Of a stretch of DNA of 64,000 bases, positions 11,753 through 23,793 are shown in pieces. The DNA comes from Neocallimastix lanati (nom. inval.). Lineage: Eukaryota > Neocallimastigomycota > Neocallimastigomycetes > Neocallimastigales > Neocallimastigaceae. The stretch lies in assembly GCA_016946835.1 (NCBI GenBank), contig JACVTC010000107.1, positions 436,501 to 500,500 of the forward strand, given 5' to 3'. Made by a program: the position numbers and the translations under genes. Numbering within the stretch: position 1 is the stretch's first letter; each line of letters opens with the position of its first letter. The notes beneath the pieces are model-generated. The model did not search any database, had not been told where the DNA came from, and worked only from the letters and a program-made list of their open reading frames with translations.

Positions 11753-12901
11753 ATGCGTTTCACTACTCTTTTAGTTGTATTTGCTTCCTTATCCTTAAAT
11801 TCTAATACGAGTTCTAATGCTCTTCCTATTCCTTGCTTAGGATCATTTATTGCTGGTCATGTTATAGCCAACCGTGTTGGAGGAATTATTAGAGGAAATG
11901 CTAATGGTAATGCTAAAATTGGAGGTAATGTTGGAGGTAATATTGGAATGAACGGAAGTGGTAATATTGGAAATAATGTTGGAATTAATACTGGAATTAA
12001 TACTGGTGTTAATGTTAATGGTAATATCAATGGTAATGCTAATGTAGGTGCTAATGTTAATGCTAAAATTGGAGGTAATGTTGGAGGTAATATTGGAATG
12101 AACGGAAGTGGTAATATTGGAAATAATGTTGGAATTAATACTGGAATTAATACTGGTGTTAATGTTAATGGTAATATCAATGGTAATGCTAATGTAGGTG
12201 CTAATGTTAATGGTAATATCAATGGTAATGGTAATGTTGGTGCTAATGTTAATGCAAATGTTGATGCTAATGTTGATGCTAATGTTGGTGCTAATGTAGG
12301 TGGTAATCTTAATGGTAATGCTAATGGTAATATTAATACTGGAATTAATAGTAGTAGTTCCATAAATGGATCTGGTTCTATTCATGGAAGTGGTTCTATT
12401 GGTGGATCGGGTTCATTGAATGGATCTATTATAGGTCGTATAGGAAATCGTATTAATGGTATTATTAATGGTATTTCTGGAGGAAAAATTGAAATTGGAG
12501 GAAAAGTAAATGGTAATGGATCTTCCAATATTTCAGTTTCTATGGACTCTTCAACTCATTGTTCCAACTGTTCTCCATGTAATAAAAAGAATGGAAACTG
12601 TTCATCATCTACTCCATCATCTACTCCATCATCTACTCCATCATCTAATCCATCCATTAAAACTTTACCAGAAAATGAAACTCCTGGAAATAAACCAAAT
12701 TCACCATTCAACAATAACTCTAATTCTCCATTCTTACCACCAAAAACTATTCCATCATCCAATAATGATAATAATAATAATAATAATAATGATTATGACA
12801 CAACTGTTGAAGTTCCAGAATCAAATACTTCCAATTCAAATGATATTTCTTCTGAACCTATTGATGAATCACCAAATAATGATTCCGATGTTGAATATTA
12901 A
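11753..12901 (+). CDS. Secreted Asn/Gly-rich repeat protein, array copy 4 (longest)
   Basis: 382 residues, the longest copy. The extra length comes from a perfect 150-bp in-frame tandem duplication (11,911-12,060 and 12,061-12,210), which repeats 50 residues running from AKIGGNVGGNIGMNGSGN to NANVGANVN. The single-copy version of this block is in copy 6. The last conserved cysteine (SPCNNN) is Phe here (SPFNNN), so the protein has five cysteines. The stalk is the longest of the family, with four SSTP/SSNP units. The 3' flank begins TAATTTAATGACAGAGTGAT, like copy 1, which marks a class A spacer. Confidence 0.9.
   Translation: MRFTTLLVVFASLSLNSNTSSNALPIPCLGSFIAGHVIANRVGGIIRGNANGNAKIGGNVGGNIGMNGSGNIGNNVGINTGINTGVNVNGNINGNANVGANVNAKIGGNVGGNIGMNGSGNIGNNVGINTGINTGVNVNGNINGNANVGANVNGNINGNGNVGANVNANVDANVDANVGANVGGNLNGNANGNINTGINSSSSINGSGSIHGSGSIGGSGSLNGSIIGRIGNRINGIINGISGGKIEIGGKVNGNGSSNISVSMDSSTHCSNCSPCNKKNGNCSSSTPSSTPSSTPSSNPSIKTLPENETPGNKPNSPFNNNSNSPFLPPKTIPSSNNDNNNNNNNDYDTTVEVPESNTSNSNDISSEPIDESPNNDSDVEY
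11911..12210 (+). repeat. Perfect 2 x 150-bp tandem duplication inside copy 4
   Basis: Bases 11,911-12,060 and 12,061-12,210 are identical on direct reading. The duplication is in frame (50 codons). Confidence 0.95.
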
Positions 12902-12966
12902 TTTAATGACAGAGTGATAGAGTAATTAAATTACAAATTATAGATGATTGTTTTGTAATTAATTAT

Positions 12967-12999
<33 letters not shown>

Positions 13000-14728
13000 T
13001 GTAAAAATTTGTATATAAAAATATAAAATTATTAAAAAATAAAATAAAAAAAATTAAATATATTACAACAATTTAATAAATTTTTATTATCTATTTTATT
13101 TTATTTTTTAATTTGTTTTTTTTTTTTTTTTTTTGTTTTAATTTTTTTTATACTACAATTTGTTTATAATATTAAAAATTGATGATCTACTTATATCTAT
13201 TTCCATAATTTATATAATTTATAGTTTAAAAATATTTATTATAATTCTTTTATTTTATTTCTAAATATTTATTGTAATCCTATCCTTATTTTATTCTAAA
13301 ACAAAATATCATTAATATTCAATTTAGAAATTAAATATATTAACATATATAACATATAAATTATATTTTAATGTTAGAGAGATAAAGTTATAATTACATA
13401 CAATTTTAATAGTAAATAATTAATTCATTTTTTTATTTAATTTTAATATAAATACATATTTTAAATTTATATCATAATATTAAATTTAATAGTAAAAATT
13501 AATATATCAAATTTTTACATCTTTAACAAAGGTAAAATATTAATAAATATTATGGTTATGGTTATATTTTAATTATCATATAAAATATTTATTATATTTA
13601 TTATAATAATTTATTAATACACAATTTCAAAGTAATTAGATAATATTTTTTTTTACCGAAATCCCCTTTTTTTTTAAAAAAATGAAATAAAATAAAATAA
13701 AATATGTTAAAATAAAATAATAAAAATATCTTGCCGTTTCAAAACAATGAACAATACTAGAAATAAATTTAATTATTATTTTCTATTATTTTTTTTTCAT
13801 TATAATACATTCATATCCAAACATGATTTAAAAATTTTCAATGATTTTATTTATTAATTTTAATATGTTTTTTTTTTTTTATAAACTAATTATTTTTCAT
13901 GGAATAAAATTATATAAAATAATAAAAGAAAAAGCATAAAAGAAATGATTTTATTATTACAATTAATATTTATTTTATTTATTAACTGTAATAATAAAAT
14001 CATTTCTTTTAATATGGATATTTAATTATATAATAAAATGTATACTTTTTAAATATAAAAAAAAATAATACAAAATTATATTCTATAATCCAATAATTAT
14101 AAATTAAACTCGGCTAAATCTAAAAGAAATGTTTAATAGACAAAATTTGGAATAAAAAGACAAATTTAATTGAACAATCTTATTAAATAATTTTTGGTCT
14201 TATTTTCCATGAAATAATTTTAATTGATATAAATATTTAAAAATTTTATTTATTATTTATTGATTTATTGACATGACATATATTTTATTTCTTTTGTTTA
14301 TTATTAAAATTAATATAAATTAATTTATAATATACTATCTATGATATAAATAATTAATAAATAATTATTTAAATAATAAATTAATATTTTAATAATAGTT
14401 AATAAATATTTACATTTTAATATTTATATTTAATAAAAATTTAAATATTATTATTATTTATTTTTCATTAAATATTAATATAATTTATCTTTTATAATTA
14501 ATAATAAAAATAGTAATAATATTTTTTATAAAATAATTAATTATTGTTATATTTTATTATTTAAATTATTTATTAATTGAATATAAAAAGAACAAATTTT
14601 CTTTCAAAAAAAAAAAAAAAATAAAAACAATAATAAAAATTATAGAAATATTAAAAATTATATAATATCCATAGTAATAAATTCTATACAAATTTATAAA
14701 CAACCAAAAATAGATTAAATTATATTTA
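12902..14728. repeat. Class A spacer between copies 4 and 5
   Basis: No gene. The start is identical to the spacer after copy 1. It has a single TTGCCGTTT block (about 13,730) and a perfect 23-bp hairpin (13,938-14,010) not seen in the sister spacers. Confidence 0.7.
13938..14010. repeat. Perfect 23-bp inverted repeat in spacer 4-5
   Basis: AAAAGAAATGATTTTATTAT and three more bases at 13,938-13,960 are exactly complementary to 13,988-14,010, with a 27-base loop. Confidence 0.8.
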
Positions 14729-14776
14729 TTTATAATTATAAAATTTTTACACTTTATCGATTTTATAATTATAACT
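14729..14776 (+). promoter_or_regulatory. Conserved palindrome upstream of copy 5
   Basis: Same arms, with one substitution in the right arm (ATAACTTT for ATAAATTT). Confidence 0.45.
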
Positions 14777-14874
14777 TTATATTTAGAAAAAAATTATATA
14801 TTAGAAATTCATTATAACTTTGTAAAAACATTAAATTATCCAATTAAACCTTTTGTAAATATTAATTTTTTAAA

Positions 14875-15873
14875 ATGCGTTTCACTACTCTTTTAGTTGT
14901 ATTTGCTTCTTTATTTTTAAATTCAAATTCGAGTTCTAATGCTCTTCCAATTCCTTGCTTAGGATCACTCATTGCTGGCCATGTTATAGCTAATCGTGTT
15001 GGAGGAATTATTAGAGGAAATGCTAATGGTAATGCTAATATTGGAGGTAATATTGGAAGTAATGTTGGAATAATTGGAGGTGCCAATATTGAAAATAATG
15101 TTGGAATTAATACTGGAATTAATACTGGTGTTAATGTAAATGGTAATCCCAATGGTAATGCTAATGTAGGTGCTAATCTTAACAGTAATGCTAATATTGG
15201 TGCTAATGTTAATGGTAATCTCAATGGTAATATTAACGGTGATGTTAATGTTGGTGCTAATGTAGATGCTAATGTAGGTGCTAATTTAGGTGCTAACGTT
15301 GGTGGCAATCTTAATGGTAATGCTAATAGTAATATTAATACTGGAATTAATGGTAGTGGTTCTGTTAATGAATCTGGTTCTATTCATGGAAGTGGTTCTA
15401 TTGGTGGATCTGGTTCATGGAATGGATCTATTATAGGTCGTATAGGAAATCGTATTAATGGTATTATTAATGGTATTTCTGGTGGAAGAATTGAAATTGG
15501 AGGAAGATTAAATGGTTATGGATCTTCCAACATTTCAGTTTCTACGGACTCTTCAACTCCATGCTCCAACTGTTCTCCATGTAATAAAAAGAATGGAAAC
15601 TGTTCATCATCTACTCCATCATCTACTCCATCCACTAAAACTTTACCAGAAAATGAAACCTCTGGAAATAAACCAAATTCACCATGCAACAATAACTCTA
15701 ATTCTCCATCCTTACCACCAAAAACTATTCCATCATCCAAAAATGATAATAATAATAATAATGATTATGACACAACTGTTGAAGTTCCAGAATCCAATAC
15801 TTCTAATTCAAATGATATTTCTTCTGAACCCATTGAAGAATCACCAAATAATGATTCTGATGTTGAATATTAA
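14875..15873 (+). CDS. Secreted Asn/Gly-rich repeat protein, array copy 5
   Basis: 332-residue paralogue with all six cysteines. The repeat domain is among the most degenerate: it has NGNPNGN (a Pro), GANLNSNAN, NGDVNVGANV and GANLGANV, where other copies are more regular. GSGS is interrupted by VNESGSI. The head reads NVGIIGGANIE. The tail resembles copies 1 and 7 (SKNDNNNNNDYD). The ATG lies 3,122 bp after that of copy 4, and the A-to-T context just upstream differs slightly (TTTTTAAAATG). The degeneracy suggests this repeat domain has been homogenised less recently than those of copies 4, 6 and 7. Confidence 0.9.
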   Translation: MRFTTLLVVFASLFLNSNSSSNALPIPCLGSLIAGHVIANRVGGIIRGNANGNANIGGNIGSNVGIIGGANIENNVGINTGINTGVNVNGNPNGNANVGANLNSNANIGANVNGNLNGNINGDVNVGANVDANVGANLGANVGGNLNGNANSNINTGINGSGSVNESGSIHGSGSIGGSGSWNGSIIGRIGNRINGIINGISGGRIEIGGRLNGYGSSNISVSTDSSTPCSNCSPCNKKNGNCSSSTPSSTPSTKTLPENETSGNKPNSPCNNNSNSPSLPPKTIPSSKNDNNNNNDYDTTVEVPESNTSNSNDISSEPIEESPNNDSDVEY

Positions 15874-18161
15874 ATAAATTATAGACTAAAAAATTAATTA
15901 AAATTTTAATAATTACTTTTGTAAATAATATTTATTAAAAAAAATTATTTTAAAAACTTGTATAAAATATATTTATTAATAAAATTATAAAAAATACAAA
16001 AATTAAAAATAATAAAATTATTTAATTTAAAAATCAAATTTGAATGATTATTATTTTCTTTTAATAATTTTTTATAATACTACAGTTTTATTTGTTTTTT
16101 GATAAAATAAAAATAAAAAAAAAAATAATTTGAAAATATTATATTATTAAAATTTTAAAATATGTGAATTTTTGAACATAATTATATGCCTTTTTTTATC
16201 TTCATTTTAAATTGTGAATTTATATTATTTATTGATAATTATTTATAATAAAATATTTTATTAAAATTTAATATTCAGAATATATAATAAATATATAAAA
16301 ATATTTTATTTTTTTGATTAATTTTTTTTTTTCATCTTTTGACTAGGAATAAACTTTATTTAATAAAATATATAATAAACTTCAATTAATAATTTAATAA
16401 TTATTTAACAGGTTTTAATAATAAATTATATAAATTCATTAAAAAATTATTAAACTTTAGGACTAGTTTACTTTATTAAATATTTCCATATTTTATATTA
16501 TTAACATAATAATTATTAATACTTTGAAACCACATGCTTTTATACATAAAAAATTATTATATAAATTCATTAAAAATCTATTGTATTTAAGGACTCGTTC
16601 ACTTTATTAAATATTTCCATATTTTATATAATTATTAAAATAATCACTGATATTTTGAATCCACATGTTTTTATATATATATATAAAATTATAAACATAA
16701 TTTTGTTTTATTGAAATATAATTGTAATTTTTAATTATATTTATCATGTAATCTATGATATAATTTATTAATATATATTTAATTTATAGACATTTAGATA
16801 TTATTAAATAATATGAAAATTTTTAATTAAATTTTATCCAAATTTCTTTTTTTTTTTTTTTTTTTTTTTAAATATATCTACTTATTTATTATAGTAAAAA
16901 TCTTGCCGTTTAAATACAAAACTAAATTATCCCGTAATAAAAAAAATGATTTTATAATATTTATTTTATACTATTCTATTATAATTCATTCATATTTATA
17001 CATCAATATAATAATTCATTAAAATTTTTAAAATTTTTATTAATCTAAAAAATCTTTTTAATAATATTTAGTTTCATTTTCCATAATTTATTGATATATC
17101 CTTTAATTATAAATTTAACTCTTTTATAAAAAAATTTAATAAAAATTGAAATAAAATGATAATTTATTTAAATAAAAAAATCTTATTTAATAATATTTAT
17201 TTTTTCTTTCAATATTATAATTCGAAAGATAAATATATATAATTTTATTTATTATTTATTGATATATGAATTAAAGTATTACTATTTATTATTTAAATGG
17301 CATATAAATTAAAATATTATTATTTATTATTTAAATGACATATATTTATATTTATAATTTTTGTTTATTATTAAAATTAATATAAATTAATTTATAATTC
17401 TATATAGAAATCCACAATATAATAATTAAAAAATAATTACTATTTATCATAATAATTTTTAGATATAATATCATTTATTAAATAACAGATTAAGTAATAT
17501 TTTTTTTATTATAAATAAATATATAATACAAAATTATATTCTATAATCTAATAATTATAAATTAAACTCGGCTAAATCTTAAAGAAATATTTAATAGACA
17601 AAATTTGGAATAAAAAGACAAATTTAATTGAACAATCTTATTAAATAATACTTGAGTTTATTTTCCATGATATAATTTTAATTGATATAAATATTTAAAA
17701 ATTTTATTTATTATTTATTGATTTATTGACATGACATACATTTATATTTTATTTCTTTTGTTTAATAATAAATTATATAAACTAATTTATAATATTATTT
17801 ATAAATCCATGATTTAAAGAATTAAAAAATAATTAATATTGAGATAATAAATTAATTTTTTAATAATAGTATATAAATATTTACATTTTAATATTTATAT
17901 TTAATGAAATTTTAAATATTATTATAATTTTATCTTTCATTAAATATTAATATAATTTTCTTTCATAATTAATAATAAAAATAAAAATAATAATTATTAT
18001 TTCATTTTATTATTTCAATCATTTATTCATTGAATATAAAAGGAATAAATTTTCTATCAAAAAAATAATAGTAATATTTAAAACAGCAATTATTATATTA
18101 TATCAATTATAATTATTTATTAGACAGTTGTAACAAGCAAAAACAAATTAAATTATATTTA
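15874..18161. repeat. Rearranged class B spacer between copies 5 and 6
   Basis: No gene. The foldback left arm (16,334-16,369) is present. The inner block GGACTAGTTTACTTTATTAA is repeated (about 16,460 and 16,580, period about 120-130 bp). The right arm is missing. From about 16,890 it matches the sequence before copy 1; from about 17,560 it switches to class A type (CTCGGCTAAATCTTAAAGAA). This looks like a recombination product of the two classes. Confidence 0.65.
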
Positions 18162-18211
18162 TTTATAATTATAAAATTTTTACACTTTATCGATTTTATA
18201 ATTATAAATTT
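18162..18211 (+). promoter_or_regulatory. Conserved palindrome upstream of copy 6
   Basis: Same arms, spacer one T longer than in copy 3. Confidence 0.5.
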
Positions 18212-18306
18212 TTATTTAGAAAAAAAAATATATTAAAATTTCATAAAAATTTTGTAAAAATTTTATTATTTTTGAATAAACTTTTGTAAATACTAAATTT
18301 ATTAAA

Positions 18307-19368
18307 ATGCGTTTCACTACTCTTTTAGTCGTATTTGCTTCCTTATCTTTAAATTCAAATTCAAGTACTAATGCTCTTCCTATTCCTTGCTTAGGATCAC
18401 TTATTGCTGGTCATGTTATAGCCAATCGTGTTGGAGGAATTATTAGAGGAAATGCTAATGGTAATGCTAAAATTGGAGGTAATGTTGGAGGTAATATTGG
18501 AATGAACGGAAGTGGTAATATTGGAAATAATGTTGGAATTAATACTGGAATTAATACTGGTGTTAATGTTAATGGTAATATCAATGGTAATGCTAATGTA
18601 GGTGCTAATGTTAATGGTAATATCAATGGTAATGGTAATGTTGGTGCTAATGTTAATGCAAATGTTGATGCTAATGTTGATGCTAATGTTGGTGCTAATG
18701 TTGATGCAAATGTTGATGCTAATGTTGATGCTAATGTTGATGCTAATGTTGATGCTAATGTTGGTGCTAATGTTGATGCAAATGTTGGTGCTAATGTTGG
18801 TGGTAATCTTAATGGTAATGCTAATGGTAATATTAATACTAGAATTAATAGTAGTAGTTCCATAAATGGATCTGGTTCTATTCATGGAAGTGGTTCTATT
18901 GGTGGATCTGGTTCATGGAATGGATCTATTATAGGTCGTATAGGAAATCGTATTAATGGTATTATTAATGGTATTTCTGGAGGAAGAATTGAAATTGGAG
19001 GAAGATTAAATGGTAATGGATCTTCCAATATTTCAGTATCTACGGACTCTTCAACTTCTAGTTCCAACTGTTCTCCATGTAATAAAAAGAATGGAAACTG
19101 TTCATCCTCTACTCCATCATCTACTCCATCAACTAAAACTTTACTAGAAAACGAAACCCCTGGAAATAAACCAAATTCACCATGCAACAATAACTCTAAT
19201 TCTCCATCTTTACCATCAAAAACTATTCCATCATCCAGTAATGACAATAATATTAATGATTATGACCCAACTGTTGAAGTTCCAGAATCAAATATTTCAG
19301 ATTCAAATGATATTTCTTCTGAACCCATTGATGAATCACCAAATAATGATTCTGATGTTGAATATTAA
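18307..19368 (+). CDS. Secreted Asn/Gly-rich repeat protein, array copy 6
   Basis: 353 residues. The N-terminal repeats match copy 4 (AKIGGNVGGNIGMNGSGN) without its duplication. They are followed by an unusually regular run of four-residue units DANV and GANV (about 18,655-18,810) encoded by near-identical 12-bp units. Asp at the first position of most of these units makes this copy more acidic in the repeat face than copy 7. The first cysteine of the cluster is lost (SSSNCSPC), leaving five. The C-terminal half and 3' flank are almost identical to copy 3. One substitution gives DPTVEV where the others have DTTVEV. Confidence 0.9.
   Translation: MRFTTLLVVFASLSLNSNSSTNALPIPCLGSLIAGHVIANRVGGIIRGNANGNAKIGGNVGGNIGMNGSGNIGNNVGINTGINTGVNVNGNINGNANVGANVNGNINGNGNVGANVNANVDANVDANVGANVDANVDANVDANVDANVDANVGANVDANVGANVGGNLNGNANGNINTRINSSSSINGSGSIHGSGSIGGSGSWNGSIIGRIGNRINGIINGISGGRIEIGGRLNGNGSSNISVSTDSSTSSSNCSPCNKKNGNCSSSTPSSTPSTKTLLENETPGNKPNSPCNNNSNSPSLPSKTIPSSSNDNNINDYDPTVEVPESNISDSNDISSEPIDESPNNDSDVEY
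18655..18810 (+). repeat. 12-bp coding repeat in copy 6 (DANV/GANV)
   Basis: About 13 units of GATGCTAATGTT or GGTGCTAATGTT in tandem, some with GCA instead of GCT. Each unit encodes four residues. Confidence 0.85.
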
Positions 19369-21590
19369 ATAAATTATAAACTAAAAAATTAATTAAAATA
19401 ATTACTTTTGTAAATAATATTTATTAAAAAAAGATTTTTTTTAAATTCTTGTATAAAATATATTTATTAATAAAATTATAAAAAATACAAAAATTAAAAA
19501 TAATAAATTTATTTAATTTAAAAATCAAAATTGAATGATTATTATTTTCTTTTAACAATTTTTTTATAATACTATAGTTTTTTTTTTTTTTTTTTTTTTG
19601 GTAAAAACTAGTAAAATATTATTTTAAAAAAATTATATTATTAAGATTTTAAAATATGTGAATTTTTAAACATAATTATATGCCTTTTTTTATCTTTCAT
19701 TTTAAATTGTGAATTTATTTTATTTATTGATAATTATTTATAATAAAATATTTTATTAAACTTTAATATTCTGAATATATAATGAATATATAATGATATT
19801 TCATTTTTTTTTTTTTTTATTTTAGCTTATATTTTTTTTTTTTAATCTTTTAACTAGGAATAAACTTTATTTAATAAAATATATAAAAAATTTCAATTAA
19901 TAATTTAATAATTATTTAATATAATTTATTAACGTTAAGACAATTTTGTACATTACATTAAAGTATTATAAATTTTATAAATGTATTATCTTGTTTGTAA
20001 TAATATAAATAATGAATAATATTTAATATTATAAAATATAAAATAATAATTAATAAATTATAATTAAGGACTTGTTTTCTTTATTAAATATTTCAAAATT
20101 TTAAATTTTTATAAAAATAATCATTGATATTTTGAATCCACATGTTTTTATATATATGAAAAATTACAAACTTTATTTTATTAAAATATCATTGTAATTT
20201 TTAATTATATTTATCATGTAATCGACGATATAATTTATTAATATATATATTTTTATTGACATTTGTATATAATTAAATATTAACAAAAATTTTTAATTTT
20301 ATTTTTACCTAAATCCCTTCTTTTTTATTTTTGGATTTTTTTTATTTTTTTATTCATGTAATATTGTAAAAAAATCTTGCCGTTAGAAAGAAAAACTCAA
20401 TAATACAATAATAAAAAAATAATTTCATAAAATTTATTTACTATTGTTTTATTATATTTCATCATATTTATATAAAGATAAAATAATTTATTAAAAATTT
20501 ATTTTAATAATATAAATATATTTTCTTTTTTTTTTTTTATTTATATATAAATTAATTAATTTTTTATGGTATAAACCTATATAAATTAATAAAAAAGGTA
20601 AAAGCGATAAATTTATTATTAATATTAATATTTATGTAAAAATTTATAAGAATATTTATTTAAAAAATAATAATAAAAAAAGAAAATAAAATTTTAATTA
20701 CTTGATAAATATAATTAAAAATTACATATTTTAATAAAACAAAATTATGTATATAATTTTTATATAAAAACATGTGGATTCAAAATATCAATGATTATTT
20801 TAAAAATAATATAAAATATGGAAATATTTAATAAACGAGTTCTTAAATTATTACATGAATTTTTTTTTTTTTTTTTTTTTTTTTATTACTTTTATTAAAT
20901 AAAGTTTATTTCTAATCAAAAGATAAAAAGATTTTTATACCTTATATTTTAAACTCGGTTAAATCTTAAAAAATTTTTAATAAAAAGAAAAATAAAAATT
21001 GGTTTAAAAAGACAAATTTAATTGAACAATCTTATTAAATAAATTTTGATTTTATTTTCTATGATATAAATTTTATTGATTTAAATATTTAAAAATTTTA
21101 TTTATTATTCATTGATTTAATTAAATGACATATTTTTATATTTATATTTTTTATTTATTATTAAAATTAATATAAATTAATTTAAATTTATAATATTCTA
21201 TCCATGATTCCATAATATAAATAATTAAAAAATAATTATTTAAATAATAAATAAATATTTAATAATAGTTTATAAATATTTACATTTCAATATTTATATT
21301 AAATAAAATTTTAAATAATATTATAATTTATCTTTCATTAAATATTAATATAATTTATTTTTCATAATTAATAATAAAAATACAAATAATATTTTAAATA
21401 AAATAATTATTACTTCGTTTTATTATTTAAATTATTTATTAATTGAATATAAAAAGAACGAATTTTCTTTCAAAAAAAAAAAATAACAATAATAATAAAA
21501 ATTATAGAAATATTAAAAATTATATAATATCCATAGTAATAAACTCTATACAAATTTTTAAACAAGCAAAATTAGATTAAATTACATTTA
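19369..21590. repeat. Class B spacer between copies 6 and 7
   Basis: No gene. It has a complete foldback element (19,844-20,924), the TTGCCGTTA block (about 20,387) and the CTCGGTTAAATCTTAAAAAA block (about 20,955). The first 490 bp are near-identical to the spacer after copy 3. Confidence 0.7.
19844..20924. mobile_element. Foldback/MITE-like element in spacer 6-7
   Basis: Third complete copy (about 1,081 bp). It occupies the same position relative to the genes as the other copies. This suggests it was multiplied by segmental duplication and not by repeated insertion. Confidence 0.5.
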
Positions 21591-21639
21591 TTTATAATTA
21601 TAAAATTTTACGCTTTATCGATTTTATAATTATAAATTT
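21591..21639 (+). promoter_or_regulatory. Conserved palindrome upstream of copy 7
   Basis: Same arms, with the CGCTTTATCGA spacer as in copy 4; the promoters of copies 4 and 7 are the closest pair by eye. Confidence 0.5.
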
Positions 21640-21733
21640 ATATAAAAAAAAAACATATATTTAAATTTCATTAAAATTTTGAAAAATATTATAATATTCA
21701 ATTAAACCTTTTGTAAATACTAAATTTATTAAA

Positions 21734-22804
21734 ATGCGTTTCACTACTCTTTTAGTTGTATTTGCTTCCTTATCCTTAAATTCTAATACGAGTTCTAATG
21801 CTCTTCCTATTCCTTGCTTAGGATCACTTATTGCTGGCCATGTTATAGCCAATCGTGTTGGAGGAATTATAAGAGGAAATGCTAATGGTAATGCTAATAT
21901 TGGAGGTAATGTTGGAGGTAATGTTGGAATAAATGGAGGAGCCAATATTGAAAATAATGTTGGAATTAATACAGGAATTAATACTGGTGTTAATGTTAAT
22001 GGTAATCTCAATGGTAATGCTAATATTGGTGCTAATGTTAATGGTAATATCAATGGTAATGCTAATGTTGATGCTAATGTTGATTCTCATGTCGGTGCTA
22101 ATGTTGGTGCTAATGTCGGTGCTAATGTTGGTGCTAATGTCGGTGCTAATGTTGGTGCTAATGTTGGTGCTAATGTTGGTGCTAATGTTGGTGCTAATGT
22201 TGATGCAAATGTAGGTGCTAACGTTGGTGGCAATCTTAATGGTAATGCTAATGGTAATATTAATACTGGAATTAATGGAAGTAGTTCTGTTAATGGATCT
22301 GGTTCTATTCATGGAAGTGGTTCTATTGGTGGATCGGGTTCATTGAATGGATCTATCATAGGTCGTATAGGAAATCGTATTAATGGTATTATTAATGGTA
22401 TTTCTGGAGGAAAAATTGAAATTGGAGGAAGATTAAATGGTAATGGATCTTCCAACATTTCAGTGTCTACGGACTCTTCAACTCCATGCTCCAACTGTTC
22501 TCCATGTAATAAAAAGAATGGTAACTGTTCATCCTCTACTCCATCATCTACTCCATCCACTAAAATTTTACCAGAAAGTGAAACCTCTGGAAATAAACCA
22601 TATTCACCATGCAACAATAACTCTAATTCTCCATCCTTACCACCAAAAACTATTCCATCATCCAATAATGATAATAATAATAATAATAATAATAATTATT
22701 ATGACACAACTGTTGAAGTTCCAGAATCCAATACTTCAGACTCAAATGATATTTCTTCTGAACTCAATGATGAATCACCAAATAATGATTCTGATGTTGA
22801 ATAG
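21734..22804 (+). CDS. Secreted Asn/Gly-rich repeat protein, array copy 7
   Basis: 356 residues. It holds the purest repeat of the family: about ten consecutive GANV units (22,098-22,200) from a 12-bp DNA unit GGTGCTAATGTT with only C/T wobble. The reading stops one residue early: the usual TAT-TAA end is TAG here, so the protein ends DSDVE without the terminal Tyr. All six cysteines are present. The Asn run is long (NNDNNNNNNNNYYD). The downstream sequence starts TAATTTAATGATAGAGTAAC, a class A spacer like those after copies 1 and 4. Confidence 0.9.
   Translation: MRFTTLLVVFASLSLNSNTSSNALPIPCLGSLIAGHVIANRVGGIIRGNANGNANIGGNVGGNVGINGGANIENNVGINTGINTGVNVNGNLNGNANIGANVNGNINGNANVDANVDSHVGANVGANVGANVGANVGANVGANVGANVGANVGANVDANVGANVGGNLNGNANGNINTGINGSSSVNGSGSIHGSGSIGGSGSLNGSIIGRIGNRINGIINGISGGKIEIGGRLNGNGSSNISVSTDSSTPCSNCSPCNKKNGNCSSSTPSSTPSTKILPESETSGNKPYSPCNNNSNSPSLPPKTIPSSNNDNNNNNNNNYYDTTVEVPESNTSDSNDISSELNDESPNNDSDVE
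22098..22230 (+). repeat. 12-bp coding repeat in copy 7 (GANV)
   Basis: About 11 units of GGTGCTAATGT[TC] in tandem. Early units alternate GTT and GTC, which implies expansion of a 24-bp dimer followed by a 12-bp monomer. Confidence 0.85.
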
Positions 22805-23749
22805 TAATTTAATGATAGAGTAACTAAATAATATATTATGGAAAATTTTTTTTTAATTAATTATTTTTTAAAAAAAAAAAAAAGTGTAAAATTTTGTATA
22901 TAAAAATATAAAATTATTAAAAAATAAAACAAAATAAAATTAAATATATTACTACAATTTAATAAATTTTGATTATCTATTCCATTTTATTTTTTAATTT
23001 TTTTTTTTTTTTTTTGGTTTTTGTTTTTTGTTTTTTTTATATTACAATTTGTATATAATAATGAAAATTGTAAATCTACAAATATCTATTTCCATAATTT
23101 ATATAATTTATAGTTTAAAAATAGTTATTATAATTCTTTTATTTTTTTTCTAAATATTTATTGTAATCCGATCCTTTTTTTTATTCTAAAACAAAATATC
23201 ATCAATATTCAGTTTAGAAATTAAATATATTAACATATAAATTATATTTTAATGTTAGAGAGATAAAGTTATAATTACATACAATTTTAATAGTAAATAA
23301 TTAATTCATTTTTTTATTTAATTTTAATATAAATACATATTTTAAATTTATATTATAATATTAAATTTATTAATAAAAATTAATAATTCAAATTTTTACA
23401 TCTTTAACGAACATAAAATATTATTAATTTATGATTATATTTTAATTATCATAAAAATATTTATTATATTTATCATAATAATTTTTAGAAATAATATAAT
23501 TTTTATTACGATTTCAAAGTAATTAAATAATATTTTTTACCGAAATCCCCCTTTTTTTAAAAAAAAAAATGAAATGAAATTAAATAAGATAAAATAAAAT
23601 AATAAAAATATCCTGCCGTTTGAAAACAAAGAACAATACTTTAATAATAGAAAAAAGAATTTTAATTATTATTTTCTATTATTTTTTTCATTATATATAT
23701 ATATTTTACGAACTACTTAATTTTTTTATGGTATAAAACTTTATAAATT

Positions 23750-23793
<44 letters not shown>

